A stretch of DNA of 64,000 nt from Glossina fuscipes (lineage: Eukaryota > Arthropoda > Insecta > Diptera > Glossinidae), in the NCBI RefSeq assembly GCF_014805625.2, contig NW_023998415.1, positions 41,505,649-41,569,648 of the forward strand. The letters run 5' to 3'. The notes under the pieces were generated by a model. It was not told where the DNA came from. It did not search any database and saw only the letters and a program-made list of their open reading frames with translations. The position numbers and the translations under genes are program-made. Below are positions 24,553-37,932 of the stretch, piece by piece (the stretch's first letter is position 1; each line of letters begins with the position of its first letter).

Positions 24553-25054
24553 CGAAACCAAGAACGGCACCCCAAGCATTCTTGTTCTTCTTCTTCTTCT
24601 TCTGTTTAAGAGAACGAAATTTATGGTAATATTCTAATGTAACAAACACATGCGTTTGTATCTGTATCAATGCATGAGTGCGTGTGTAATAGAAGAAAGA
24701 AATCGTCCTTTCTCCGATTTTCGCTTATACGTTCCATCTTCCAAAAAATTGAAAAAATTAAACTATTTTGTTACAAACTACTCAAAACCATAAGAAACTT
24801 TGACACTGGCATACACAATCTTATATATATATGTATATATATATATATATATGTGTATAAGTAAATATTTATATGAAATGTGAAATGCACTCGTTTCAAC
24901 AAATATACATCAACACATAATTTAGAGCTCAACTCAACGCTTTTGAGAACTCCTAAAGGCACATTATTGGTTTGATTGTATATATATTTATGTGTTCTCT
25001 TTGTATATGAAAACGGCACGTAACTACTTTACTTTTATGATATTGTAAATACTA

Positions 25055-25093
<39 letters not shown>

Positions 25094-25196
25094 GATCTTC
25101 TTGAAAAAGTTTTTATATCTTCAATCTTCAGGTCAAACATACATTAATTCTTCTTCTTATATTATATAAGATGATAGATATAATAGAACCTACACG

Positions 25197-25232
<36 letters not shown>

Positions 25233-26220
25233 TTGTATATAAAAAAGCATCAAGAAATTCTATTGAACCTTTCGATCGATATGAAACGGTTCAATTATAA
25301 ATATATGAAAGTAGTGTGCGCTCTATACTTTTTCGAGTAGTTTTTAATAACAATAATAATTATGATAATAGTAATCTGATCCGTTGCCAAACAATTTTAC
25401 ATTGAATATAAACAAAATGCAATTATAAACAATTCGACAATGCCACATTCAATTAATATCCCCTATTAGGTAAAAGTAAGGTTGCAAATTTACAACTTAT
25501 CAATTTTTTAAGTGAGATCGATAGATTCGTTTAATTGACATTCGAAGTTTCAGCTTTTTCATTTACTTTTTGGCAGCAGGCAAGCGGCCGACCAAACTCT
25601 TCAATACGGAGCCTGGGTAACCTTCAATTGATTGTTTAGTGCAATTGAAAATATATTATAAAAAAAAAAAGAAAAAGAAAAACAATAAAACGATATATTT
25701 CATTTAAACTATTATCTATCTGTAGCCATTACATCTTGCCACTGCTAGGTAGGATACGAAGAAAGCAAAACTAATCGTTTGATCGTACAAACGGAAGCCT
25801 GCTTGAATGAACAACAAGTCCATGATTAAAACCTGTGTTAAGTAGAAGAATGATAACGATGATGAATGAATGCAGGGAGGAAAGAGGCATATTCTAGCTA
25901 TATGCTGCTAATATTTCCTGAGCATGTTTCGCCATTTAAGATCGAACATCATCGTACTGAAAAATTCTGATTAAAATGACTTTTAACATATTGCGCCCAT
26001 TTTTCGTCCCAATTACATAATTTTTTGTTGATCACTTCATCTAATCGTCGGCTCTCATAATAAACCCGTATCCACTCAGCAAACAATTCCGTGAGATATT
26101 ATTTTTCATACATATATTACATTTAGAATTAATTGTTGAGTATCCAAAATTCGTCGTAGGTCAAATATAATTTTATCGTTTATTTATTTATTTATTTGTT
26201 TTTTTATTTATAAATTTCTT

Positions 26221-26222
<2 letters not shown>

Positions 26223-26253
<31 letters not shown>
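26223..26253. repeat. Poly(T)31
   Basis: Uninterrupted T run. Confidence 0.97.
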
Positions 26254-26258
<5 letters not shown>

Positions 26259-29200
26259 TACACTATAAAGAATATATGATGATAGTAATGATGGCATTGA
26301 AGCTTATACATCGGCCCGTTCATTGGCAATGCGTTGTTTGTAAATTTTAATTATATAAATTATAAGTTGATTTCATGTTTACTTATTTGTATTTGCAAAA
26401 TTGTGAAATACTAACGAATCTTCCTCAATTGAACTAAAATAAATCAAAAGTATTGAAAAATAAATATTTGAAGAGCTCATGATGCAAAACGTATTTATTT
26501 ACGTTATACGTCAAATATTGAACTGAATTTTAAAGAACGAAATATAATCAGTACAATGAAACTACAGTTAAATGTAAATTTAAATTTGATTCATATCTTC
26601 ATAACAACAGTTACAGTTACTTTTATTTCAATAATTTCATATTTTTTGTTATTAAATTTATCAACTCGTGAAGTGAATAATCGTCTAAACTAAGTATCAA
26701 TGTACTGAAGAAGTACTTTTGTAGTAGATGTACATAATACATATATTAGATGAGATTTTGAATCGATTTAATTTACATCATTCTAACTCACATACATATA
26801 CGTTTATAATAATAGAAATTGAAAAAGCTAAAGTAACTTCACGACTTAGAACACTTCGACTTAGATAGAAAGGTGATTAAGAAAAATCGCTGTCTTTGGG
26901 GATTAGGTGCGAAATTATGAAATTTCAATTCAATAATGTAGAAAAATTCCCGTTCTGATCTTCTGGTGTTTTCATATATCTATAATAAGGCCAAGTAAAG
27001 CCTTATATTTGCTTTAATATTTATCCTCTCAAACTAACACATTAGCACATTTGCTTAAATGCAGGCACATCAGTTGGTCGGTCGATGCAGGTAGGCTTAC
27101 ACAAAATATTTACTTCAGGTATTGCATAAGCATCTCCAAGAGGTTCTAAGCTATAGCTTTTGCTTTGTTCCGATTGCACTTGTAAGTCTCTGGTGACATT
27201 TTATATGGTTCGCGTAAGCAAGATGACTTTCAAAGAATCTCTTATTATGACTTACGATGTGGTATGTTTTAGTATTTTGCCTATTGTGGGCATGGTTGCC
27301 AACGGATTTGAAATCGCTTTGTGTCTGGTAAGTAATCACACGTCAACCTTCTGTAGGAATTATATTCCGCAATGGACAGAAGGTCACAGATTAGAAATAT
27401 ATGTATATATATGTATACTTCTTTATACTAAGTGAGATCTTTAAGATAGATAGACATCTGGAGTAGGAAACATGCATATATAATAAAAATATGGTTTGTG
27501 GTACAAGTAATTCTTAAAGCGATAGGCATCCGAGATTTCTGTAAGCATATTTGATTTCCTTCACTATCACAGGGACAAATAAAAATAATTATTTCGCCTT
27601 GATGTAAATGTAATCTGCCATTGGAATCGCAATTTTCCGATTTAGCTTCGAATTATTTTACTTGCGCATTAGTTTAAATTATTTGGCCTGAAGCTAGTTT
27701 GAGATTTTTTTCCTATAGTAACGTGTTATTTTTGTAGTGTGCGTCACATCTCATATATCCCATTTCTCGATTTTTGAGATAAGCTTAGACGAAACAAGAG
27801 CACGTTCTCATTTCCTTCTTCTTTAATTTTCATGAGTAAAAAGAAAGCCTAAAAAAAAAGTATATCATTAAAAAGATTGACAGGCGGCAAAAAGTCCTTT
27901 CAGTTAGCTTAGCTACAAATGAGGTAAATTTTCACAGGCTGTCACGTTAGGAATCTCTAAAAATGTTGGGAACAGCTTACGGTAATGATATTCTTTTAAA
28001 TATGCAGATCTTTAGGTGATACAAAACTTTAAAGAAGGATAATTAGAGAATAGAAAACAAATCGCATTCTATGGGTAATGTTCACAGCATTTTGTATGCG
28101 TGATAGTCGGTGAATGTGATTCCGTATGAGTTTTGTTTCTTCCATACTTTCATTTTAAATCATATATCTCTTTCTACCTACCTTTTCTGCTTCATAAGGA
28201 ATAGTTTGCACACTAAGAAGATCTTCCGTATTTGTGAAGCTTTAGTACTTTTTCACACTTTAGTACACTTTTATCACCGAAAAGACATTAAGACATAAGA
28301 CATTAATGATTTGTCAATTAAAAGTCCTTTTGATAATTGATGAAAATGCGTTGCAGTCATTGCTATCTTATCAAGGCTAACATAGTGAGGCAATTGAGGA
28401 GCAAATTTTGAACCCTTATAAACCTACAACATTCTATTCAAAATTTGAAGGGAATCTTTATTTGAAAAATATGTGCACTTTAAATACATACACACATACG
28501 TCCGGTTGGTGCCATTTTGCTAACATGCGATAGAAGGGAGATAATAACTTGGAGCGTCTTTTGTCTTTCGTTTGAAATTCTTCTCAAAGCATTGCCTTTA
28601 ACGGCTTCACTCTCGAGGCTCAAGTCGATTACTAGAAAATAGTTTCTTTATATGGTTTTTCTCTACATATATTTTGGACATCATTTGTATACATACATAC
28701 ATGACTATATAGCGTACACAACTTGTTAAAACTTATTATGGAAACAATGAATTCACGTTTCGTACACGTAGGGTGGAGCTCATACTTGATTACATGGCTT
28801 CATAAGTAACGAATATCGCTGCTTTGGCAGGAAAAAAACACAACTCGCGTTCTTAAAAGGCCTGTACGTGCACAAAAAGTAACTTTCAAGTGTGCTTTGT
28901 CGGCTGCAATTGACATGACGACATGATTGCTGATATTTAGTAAAACGAATTGCATGATTCCGACTTGGGTGAGATGTTGAAACGTATCGTACTTCTCTTG
29001 GATGTGATATCCAAAAGCTTGCCACAACAATTATGCGATACAATTTTATAGGACCTTTTGCTTTGGACTTATTTTGAAGCATTGACTTGGTCCAAATAAC
29101 GAAAGCAACGAATAGGGACTCTATGACCTTATTTACTAAGATCGTTCGTTTTATCTAGTGTACTAGGATTGGATTTTTACAGACGTCCAGAGACTTTTAA

Positions 29201-29517
29201 ATACAACTGGCATGAATCAAAGTGCCGTCGATGTCCATATAATGCGGAATGAAAATTTGTTACGATGAAATTTGTTCGATGAGGAATCTTCGCATAACGC
29301 GTCTTTCATACAAGGCGTTGTTGTGATCAATCATCAGTTATAAAAGAAAAAACTATCTCTTCCTCTTGCATGTGTATCGCGATTATATGAATTTTGATAT
29401 CCCGAAGGAGTAGACATAAGAAAACATTTCGATATCAGTTTTATCATAAAACGAAGACGCTATGTCTCTTAAATATATAGAAAAAAATGTTCTGCGAGGT
29501 TGCTCAGAATATGGTCA

Positions 29518-29518
<1 letters not shown>

Positions 29519-29548
<30 letters not shown>
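29519..29548. repeat. (AAT)n microsatellite
   Basis: About ten AAT units. Confidence 0.95.
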
Positions 29549-30479
29549 TACTAACTTGACAACACAACAACAATATTCGATAACTTGAAAAAATGTATTA
29601 TATATATTTTTTATTATTGTTATTTATGGGTTATTCTCGCTTTCCTGTCATTAGCTAATTTCCCTAAAATGGGGCAAATAACTAAAGCATGGCTTGCTTT
29701 TAAATTTTTAAGTTATTTGTAAAATTCGCGTAATTAATCTGAATTTATATGCACATATAACGCAATACGAATTAATGTCATTACATTAAACTTCATTGTG
29801 CCAATGAAAAAATAGCGAGCCATATATACATTTTTAATATAAAAATTCCCCTTATTTCCTGAACAGCATATTAAGAGATTAAACTTTTTCTGCATATGTA
29901 ATAAAAAATTTCAACAGTTGTTTTTTTAAGGCATGACTTGAAAATGCTCTACTACTCTACCGTTGCCATATATGTAAAGTTATAAACAATTTGCAGCATT
30001 TAAATACTTATCATCCAGACCATATACATATAGAGATATCGGATATGTCGTGATGTCCGTAAACGAACGCTACGTATACGGGGAAAGTTGCACAATTCCT
30101 TTAAACTTTTTAAAAGAAAAAAAAAAAAAAAGAAACCGTGAAAAGCTGGCAAACAGAGAGATGTTTCTGTTCTACTAAATTCATGGAATACAGATATTTT
30201 AACCTTTCATGACAAGAATCAAAAATAAATGAATAAATTAAAAATTATTTTAATACACATACGTTATATAAGCATATTTATCTATATACCTATACACATA
30301 TAAAAGAAAAATATTTTTATAAATTTCTTCTCCACAAAACTCTTAAACGCACAATACGACGGGCGTTGTGCTTTCAATCCGCTTTCATATATAACCTATT
30401 TTTACAGAGCATGGGGACTCGTTTGCTTGCCTGCCTGGTTTGTTGTTTGGTGTAGTTGGCTATGTGTATAGCTTTGCTT

Positions 30480-30532
30480 CTTTTTTTTTTTTTTATTAGC
30501 GTTCGGTTGACAGTACGAAAAAAAAAAAAAAA
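30480..30532. repeat. Poly(T)15 and poly(A)15 in inverted arrangement
   Basis: T run 30480-30494 and A run 30518-30532, separated by 23 nt; a potential AT hairpin. Confidence 0.85.
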
Positions 30533-30748
30533 GAAAAAAAAAAAGAAAAGGAAATACAGGACTCTTTTCATAAACTTAAGTAGCTCTGAACGATCGTTGT
30601 TACTGTCGCTGTTGTTGCCTTGCTGTGAATGTTGCTGGCACTGTCGAAAGTAACAACATGTCATACGAGTAGAGAAAATGGTAGAGGGCGTATGTAAAAC
30701 TATATCTTTATGAAATCGACAAAAGAAACGAAAATAGTAAGTGTTATA

Positions 30749-30787
<39 letters not shown>

Positions 30788-31265
30788 AAAAGAAGACATT
30801 ATTACAACTTATAAAGGAGTAAAGTAGCACAAACAACGGCATTGTAAAGTTATCTATGTTTACAAGAAAATATTATAGAAAATAAGAAAAAATGTAGGGA
30901 AAATTGTTTATTAAAATAGACTTTGCTTTGCCTTTTGTTATTTTCTTGTAATAGTATAAAGCATCAAAAAAAAAAAAAATATATATATATATATAGATGT
31001 GTATGTATATATATCTATTTTCGGGCAATCACATGGACATATACATATAGTTAATAATTACATGATTTTTATTTTTTATTCGTTTATTTCTTTCCTCGAT
31101 GAACAGTGTCAATCGCAACCAATAACAACTTGATGTGTTATTAACTTCTCTGACATTTAAGCGAAACTATCAAGAATTAAACTAAAAGAAACTCACGTTG
31201 TTTTGTTGGTTTTATGCATACGTTACATATAAATGATAGCCTCGACAAGCATATTTACATATAAC

Positions 31266-31298
<33 letters not shown>

Positions 31299-33990
31299 CG
31301 GGCATTATACGTAGGATATAATATAATATAATACAGACATGTAATATACTCAGAGCCTTGTTAATACTTTATGTGACAAACTACACGTTATTATATACGT
31401 GCGAGTGTATTTTGCGTGCATGAGTTTGTATGTTAAACATGTGGTTTTGTATGCATGCATATTGCCGCCTCCTTACTATGCGATTGTGTGATTTTTATAT
31501 TCCTTCCTTCGTCTTTTTACACTTCCCGCTGGTTTTTTATTATTATTAAAGCATTTCATTTTTGTAACGCTACGTACTTATACAGGTAGCTAGATCGTGA
31601 ATGCATGGCATAACACTTGAGCCCGTTTAAATTGGCTAAGATGCCATATATAACATTTAAGTGGTTACGACACCAGCAAATAATAACAAAAACAAAAACA
31701 AAAATAAAAATAAAAATAAAAACAAAACCAACAACACCGGTACGATAAAGGTTAAAATTTTCATGTTATAAACGCACTTAAAATTTATATGAAAACTCTA
31801 TATTATTATATATTATTATGAAATTTAATCTTACAATTTTCAATATGTTGTTTATGGAATTAAATAGCAATATATTTAGTTACTGAGCAATCTTAGTTAG
31901 TTGTTACGACAACATTGCGTATACGATATGCATACAAACTATTCAAACAATATTGCAGCTATGTCTTTCAATATATCTCTTGTCGTATATGCACAAAATT
32001 GAATTCTTAATTGGTATGAAGTCTATCGGTGTTGATCGAGAAATAAGCTCAATCGTCACCCTCAACTAACGCTAACTATTCAATATATCGCTATAGTACT
32101 TAGTATAATTTTTCAATTCTTTATTTATTTTGATGGAAAATTTAATAAAAATTCTAATTTGTTACTAAAACGTAATTTTCACTGGAAAATTTTTTATGGG
32201 AAGATATCCAAAAAATAAGTCTATGTAGTTTTCTAACGCATTATTGAAAAATTTATATATAATGAATGATTTTAAATTCTTGATGAATTTTTGATCAAAA
32301 AATGCTAAAAATTAGGCCTTGTTGCGCACTACTATACCTGGACAAGTTTAGTTGGTGTAAGAAGGTTTCTGCTGGAGGGGGTTTAATAAATCGTTGCATA
32401 TCTTGCAAGTTTTTCAAATTTATGTTTTATGCTATGACGCTATTTTTCACTGATTTTTACAAGTTTTTTTTTTTTTTTTTTTTTTTTTTGTGTGTGAAAT
32501 AAAAATGATTCGATCTTTTACATTTTCAATAGCGCACACCTTTGAGCCGATATATGTGAGTGTAGCAGATTGAATTAAAATTTATGGACTTGCAAGTTAA
32601 ATACAAAAATACATGGACTGACGGACAGACACGATTGAGCGATTGGTGCAGAAAATAAATTTAATGTTTTTTTTTTGTACCATAAGAGGTGGGTGGGTGG
32701 GTGTTTCTCAAGTTGTAAAGAGCTGTTTAAACTTAAATATATACAAGTGGTGCGTGCCTACTAGAAATGTGTAACCGTAATCTAACTTTCGATTTCGAAG
32801 GCAATAATAGCATGGAAATGATATCAATCGGGCAGCAGATTGATTGACTTGCAATATTCGTGTATATTGTTCGCGAACACTAAAAGTTTTTGATAATTTC
32901 CGGATAGAATTCTTATTTGACTGATTCGAAATGCGTTGTTTTTCAGCTTTGCGCAAAAAACTTTTTGATCCAATATTTAGAGGCTTTCTCATTTCAGAGA
33001 TGCATTCACCGACTGCAATTACTTATTAGTCTTGGTCTAGTCATACATAAGTTCACTTTTATTCATTGTAATCATTGATATTGGAATGACAATAGCAAGA
33101 TGCATTTTTAAATTGCGAGTTAGCTAAACTAGCATTTAAATGCTGTTATATATCGAAAACAAATTACAAATACACAACAACATAGACTGATCCACGGAGA
33201 AGACATCGAATGAAATCTTGTATCTTAAATTTATTGTTTACATTGGTTGTATACAATAACCGAATCGACTGACCAATCAGTTCGAAGTATCGAAACTTAA
33301 TTTTAATCATTTCAATGCGTGTGTACTTACTCTACGTGTGTATATGTGCGACATTCTTTCCACACTTTCTAGCCCTTATAGCATATAAAAAACAAAAAAC
33401 TAATCAAAGTCATTCAATTGCAAAATTTATTTCGCCTTTAAATTCATATGTGAGAGCATGCAAGAATAATTCTTGCAGTATTTTTGTTGTTGTTTTTTTT
33501 TTTTTATATACGTTTTATATAAAAAGTTCTTTTTCTCTTCATCTCCGATATAAATTTTAACGTTATTTTTCATACGTTTTCGATTTTGGTGTCTGTTGCC
33601 AGTTTAGTGTCGAACAGTGTTAGAAGGCTGCCAGGAATCTGCCAGTTGGCACACGAACTGATGCCAACTTAATCGAAATTCCAACTCGTCGCGTTGACAT
33701 TTTCCACTCTTTTCTTTTTTTTTTCTTTATTTCAAATTTTTTTCCTTTTTTTCCTTCTCGTTTATATAGTTTTTTAAATCGATGTGTTTGGCTAAATGCA
33801 AATTCCAACTAACAAAAATATTGTCCTTGTTCGTCTATCTTTACGGTACAATATTACAGACTCCGCTTTAGAATAGTAAGCAATAGCAAACACCAGTAAC
33901 AAGCAGTATTCAGTACATTCAGCATCAGTTAGTTATAGCTTTGTCATCTATCTACGTATTAATATGCACGTTTGTATGTGTATATATAGG

Positions 33991-34057
33991 AATGAATGGA
34001 TGAGTGAATGAATGAATGAATGAATGAATGAATGAATGGATTTACGAATGAATGAAC
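33991..34057. repeat. (GAAT/TGAA)n tetranucleotide repeat
   Basis: About eight perfect TGAA units flanked by degenerate ones (GGATGAGTGAATG at the left, ACGAATGAATGAACG at the right). Confidence 0.9.
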
Positions 34058-35006
34058 GAGTATGCATAGCCCAGAACAGCAGTTCACACATGGGATAAGA
34101 AAGTAACACACCAAAGCGTATAGGAATAATACTTTGACTTTGGCAACATAAAAATAACAAGAATGTCGTAAGGAGTGAAAAGAAAAGGAATTGAAGCAGT
34201 AAAGAAAATACTAAGCAACTCTACCTAAATACCATAACCAACAAGGCAGCAGTATAGGCAACCATCAACCCGCATTGCAATGCGTATAATTTACACATAC
34301 ACACACAAACAAAGGCATCGATGTTCGGAAGTTATCTACACTAGTTCGGTCACAATGGCTCAACACTATGTCCGAGCTGCTCCATTCGCAAAGATCCGCG
34401 GCGTTTGCTCGACCTTGGTGTGATCTACGCCAGACATAAGAGAACGTTGCCGAAAACCCTGCTGAACTTTGATGCACCATAAACCGCTTCGGGATCAAGT
34501 TGCTTCAGGAATTAAGGCGTTTAGAGAGAAGAGAAAGTATAAGTCAATGGAGTATACCACTGATGTCCTATCCCATGGAGCGCATTAATTGCAACCAGCC
34601 CCGCAAAGTACTCCCGCGAAGGAGACTACTGTCAAAATACTGTTTGTGGGGCATAATTTTAGTACGTAGGCGTCACGGACAACGAATCGTGTATGCTGCT
34701 GGCATGTGCCGGTAGTATATCTCGAAGATTTTTCTCTCCAACTCGTAAACCAAAAAAGGGTTTGCTTTTTTTTCGCTTTTTGGAAATTACCTTTCGCTCG
34801 AACATCTTTTTCGATTGTTTTTCTTTTTTTACTTATTTGTTTTTAGTCTTCTGTTGAGCTTACGCTAAGGTGAACTTCCATTACTACAAGATATACATCC
34901 GCACGTATGCGCTTTCATATAAAACCGTAAGCGACAATGACATCAGGCTGTTTAAGTGAAATGTAGCAATAAGAACTTGACGAGGAAAGTTTTTAATTCT
35001 AATTTG

Positions 35007-35057
35007 TCATTCATCCAATTGGATCATTTATCCAATTGGATCATTCATCCAATTACT
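35007..35057. repeat. 17-bp tandem repeat, three copies
   Basis: Unit TCATTCATCCAATTGGA; the second copy has one substitution and the third diverges in its last three bases. Each unit contains the palindrome CCAATTGG. Confidence 0.9.
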
Positions 35058-36199
35058 TAAAAGAAATTCGTTTCCGGATAAATAATTGAATGTTCCTCGC
35101 GATTACAAAGAAGACAACAAAACAGGATACAATTCTCAGATAATTTATTATTATTAACTGTTTAATTTAAATGTTACTCGGGAAGTCGAACGACAATTTG
35201 AAATTAAACGAGCTTCAAAAGTAACCGAAAACACATGACATATACCCTCAACATATACGGAGGAAAAATTTACTTAATAAAGTAAAGACAGATAAATGTT
35301 TAGTTAATCCGGCTGTAACTCGCCCCCAAATTAAATAAAAAATTATATTACGTTACGGTCTATTTTAACTTGGAACGGATATACTTCAGCTCAAAGTGAA
35401 GTATATTACACTGTTTGGGCTCTGATGTTACGAAGAGATAGATGTCTGGGTTCATTTAAAAATAAATTATGATTACCGTTACGATTCGTTCTCCATTATA
35501 TATATATATATATATTAGCGAAGAATTGAAATCTACTTATTGCGTTGCGGAATATAGGGCGAATTTAAAATTGACAAAGATATTGTAATTGTGTGTATCT
35601 ATAGTTCATATGCGATCATTTGCGATCTGTGCGTTGCGATGCATAAAACTTCTTTTGCAAATTATTATGATTTAATGATGTTATATGTCACGGCATCATC
35701 ACCATATCATTAAACTTTAATTTCTCTTTGTTTGTTTTTTTGATTTTGTAAAATTTCGGTAGCCATATAGGTATTAAATGAATAAAAAAATATATAAACA
35801 TATAACAAAATAAATACTTTTTTGTTCCATTTTGATCGAAAAGGATTAATAAGAGAATTTTTCAAATGAGACGCAAACTAATTTTTTTCATGCTTTCAAT
35901 TCCATCATTTTTTTTTTCGTTCATGTAACAGTTTCTTTTTTTTTCTTGTTTTGCACGAAATTTGCAAGAAGAAGAAACTCTAACTGAATTTGAGAAATAT
36001 CTGGTGAATATGTCACTTGAGCAGGAGTTTCATCACCTAATCCTTTCATTCAATCCTGTCATTGAGAAAAGGGAGATGTGATTTTTTTTTTTTTTTTTTT
36101 TTGAAGAAGACAAGAATATTTGTGCTACAATACTTGACATTAATTTCTTACATACTCTTCTTCAAGAGTTATGCAATTGACCCAAGGCTATTATAATGT

Positions 36200-36400
36200 T
36201 TTTTTAGTGCGTTATTTATGAGAGTTATATGCCTCTTATTAAGAGGCTTAAGATCCGGAGTATAGGGCGGATGTACCAGCAATTCGAATTTTAATTCAAA
36301 CAATTTTGCCATTGTATGATTCGAGTTACGACAGACATAATGTTTTGTTTTAATGAAACCGAAAATTTCTCTTCGCCATTGCCTCAGTAATGTCGTGACA
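36200..36400 (-). pseudogene. Mariner transposase relic (C-terminal catalytic block)
   Basis: Reading leftward from about 36315 gives AKLFELKFELLVHPPYTPDL, matching the mariner stretch that precedes and includes the conserved HPPYSPDLAPSD motif around the last catalytic Asp. The final SD is already degraded (KPLN). Flanking sequence on both sides loses similarity quickly and contains stops. The upstream NSNHTM may correspond to the decayed DNAxxH region. No terminal repeats found. Confidence 0.6.
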
Positions 36401-37899
36401 TTTTTCTTCTTCCGCTTCTAAAATAAAGGTTTTTCGTATTCAAATTTTCACGTATAATAGTGAATTTATTACGCTTTGTTATCTTTAGGATGACAGTTAT
36501 CGCGCGCATTACAATAATTTTCAGAATTCAGAATTTTTTTTAATGTTTCTTAGAGTAATCATCACTATTACCTTACGCGATCGCTGTACTGTACTGGGAC
36601 TGTACGATCTCGTTTAGTTAGCAAAGTTAGCAAATCTCCCAGAAAATTCTTATTTTCAACAGAATAAAATTGCTTTAGTACCTTTTAAAGTAATGCTGAA
36701 TTTCAACGAAATTTTTTCCATAAACGAGACTTTTCTAGGCTTTTCTTAATAAACGAAATCTATTTGTTAGCTCCGCAGAACGCCTGATGATTATCAAACT
36801 CTTTTTATTACCCTCTTGAGACTATCTTCACCAAGTTTCACTTGCACATACTTTTCGATGCCGGCCGATCGATCTTATTGCTTTAAATTTTTTCATAATT
36901 CATCGAATAAGAAAAACGTGAATTTTTGATTCTTTGCGATGGAAAATCACCGAAAAAAACTTCTATATGGCGGATGTGTTATAGCATAGTAACTAATTAA
37001 ATGGTTGATGTTATTTAATTTAATTTTTTAAATTTCAAATATTCGCTTTCACAGATAAAGACAATTTTACATGATAATCCGGGCAAGTATTATCAATAGG
37101 GAAAAAATAATAGATGAAAGAATTTGGAAAAATAATGGTGCGAGAAGAAACGATAAAAATTTTTTATAAGGCGGTTGGTTTTAAATTAGTTTTATAGCCA
37201 ATAACAAATTTTGAGGAAATTTTCCCACATTAATAAATAAATAACATCTATGACTATTTGTATGTATGTATGTATGTATGTATGTATATGAGACGTGTAG
37301 GCGCGCAAAGGCAAACGCTGGCAAAATGCTCCTCATATTAAATAATGCTTACAATATACGAATGGCTGCTAAATCGTTTGCGCCATAGTTTTATTGGTTA
37401 AACAACATGTAATTTAAACAGAGATTTATGTTATCATATACAAATGTTATTATGGCTTTCAAAAAGCATAATAATGTATACAGAATTACAGCCAAGTTCT
37501 TTTGAAAAAGAGCAGCGACGTATTTGCTTGTATTTTCTTTTCTTATTTTCCAATGAATTCGAGAGCTCAACAGCAAATCTTATGCTATAAATATCATCAA
37601 AACGAAGTGTAGTAAATTTGAAATAGAGAGTATGTATCTCTTCTTTTGCCTTCTTCATTTCCTTCCTTTCGATTTTGTATTTTAATAAAAAGAAAGCCGC
37701 CCCTTTAAGAATTATAGGTTACCATGGCGATGATTGCACCCAGTAATAGAGCCACAAATCTATCAACGAAAAAATAATTTGACTATGTGTGTCCGTAAAT
37801 TGTTGATGGTGTTTAGGGAATGACGGTCTATGTGACTGAATAAATGACTATAGTAAAGAGAGAAATGAAAGGCCATGGCAAAGAGCTGACGATAATAAT

Positions 37900-37932
<33 letters not shown>

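Larger units (their letters stand above)
22111..36195. other. Intronic AT-rich DNA, no gene recognised
   Basis: Repeats include (TA)n at about 24519-24547, 25053-25090, 25199-25226, 30747-30786 and 35497-35516; T31 at 26223-26253; (AAT)n at 29519-29548; (AAAAAY)n at about 31683-31732; and (TGAA)n at about 33991-34057. A locally GC-richer block at 34265-34720 has frames of 71-77 codons with no recognisable domain. A 48-codon minus-strand frame (26095-25950) and a 100-codon minus frame (29082-28780) were also unassignable. Confidence 0.5.

Noticed and set aside
25950..26095. 48-codon minus-strand frame with protein-like composition (FAEWIRVYYESRRLDEV)
   Set aside because: Short, bounded by stops, no splice sites or known family; expected by chance given the number of frames in 64 kb.
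28780..29082. 100-codon minus-strand frame overlapped by a 76-codon frame
   Set aside because: Neither frame shows a recognisable motif; composition is unbiased.
32708..32992. 94-codon minus-strand frame with a basic N-terminus resembling a DNA-binding segment
   Set aside because: No consensus helix-turn-helix or transposase motif could be aligned.
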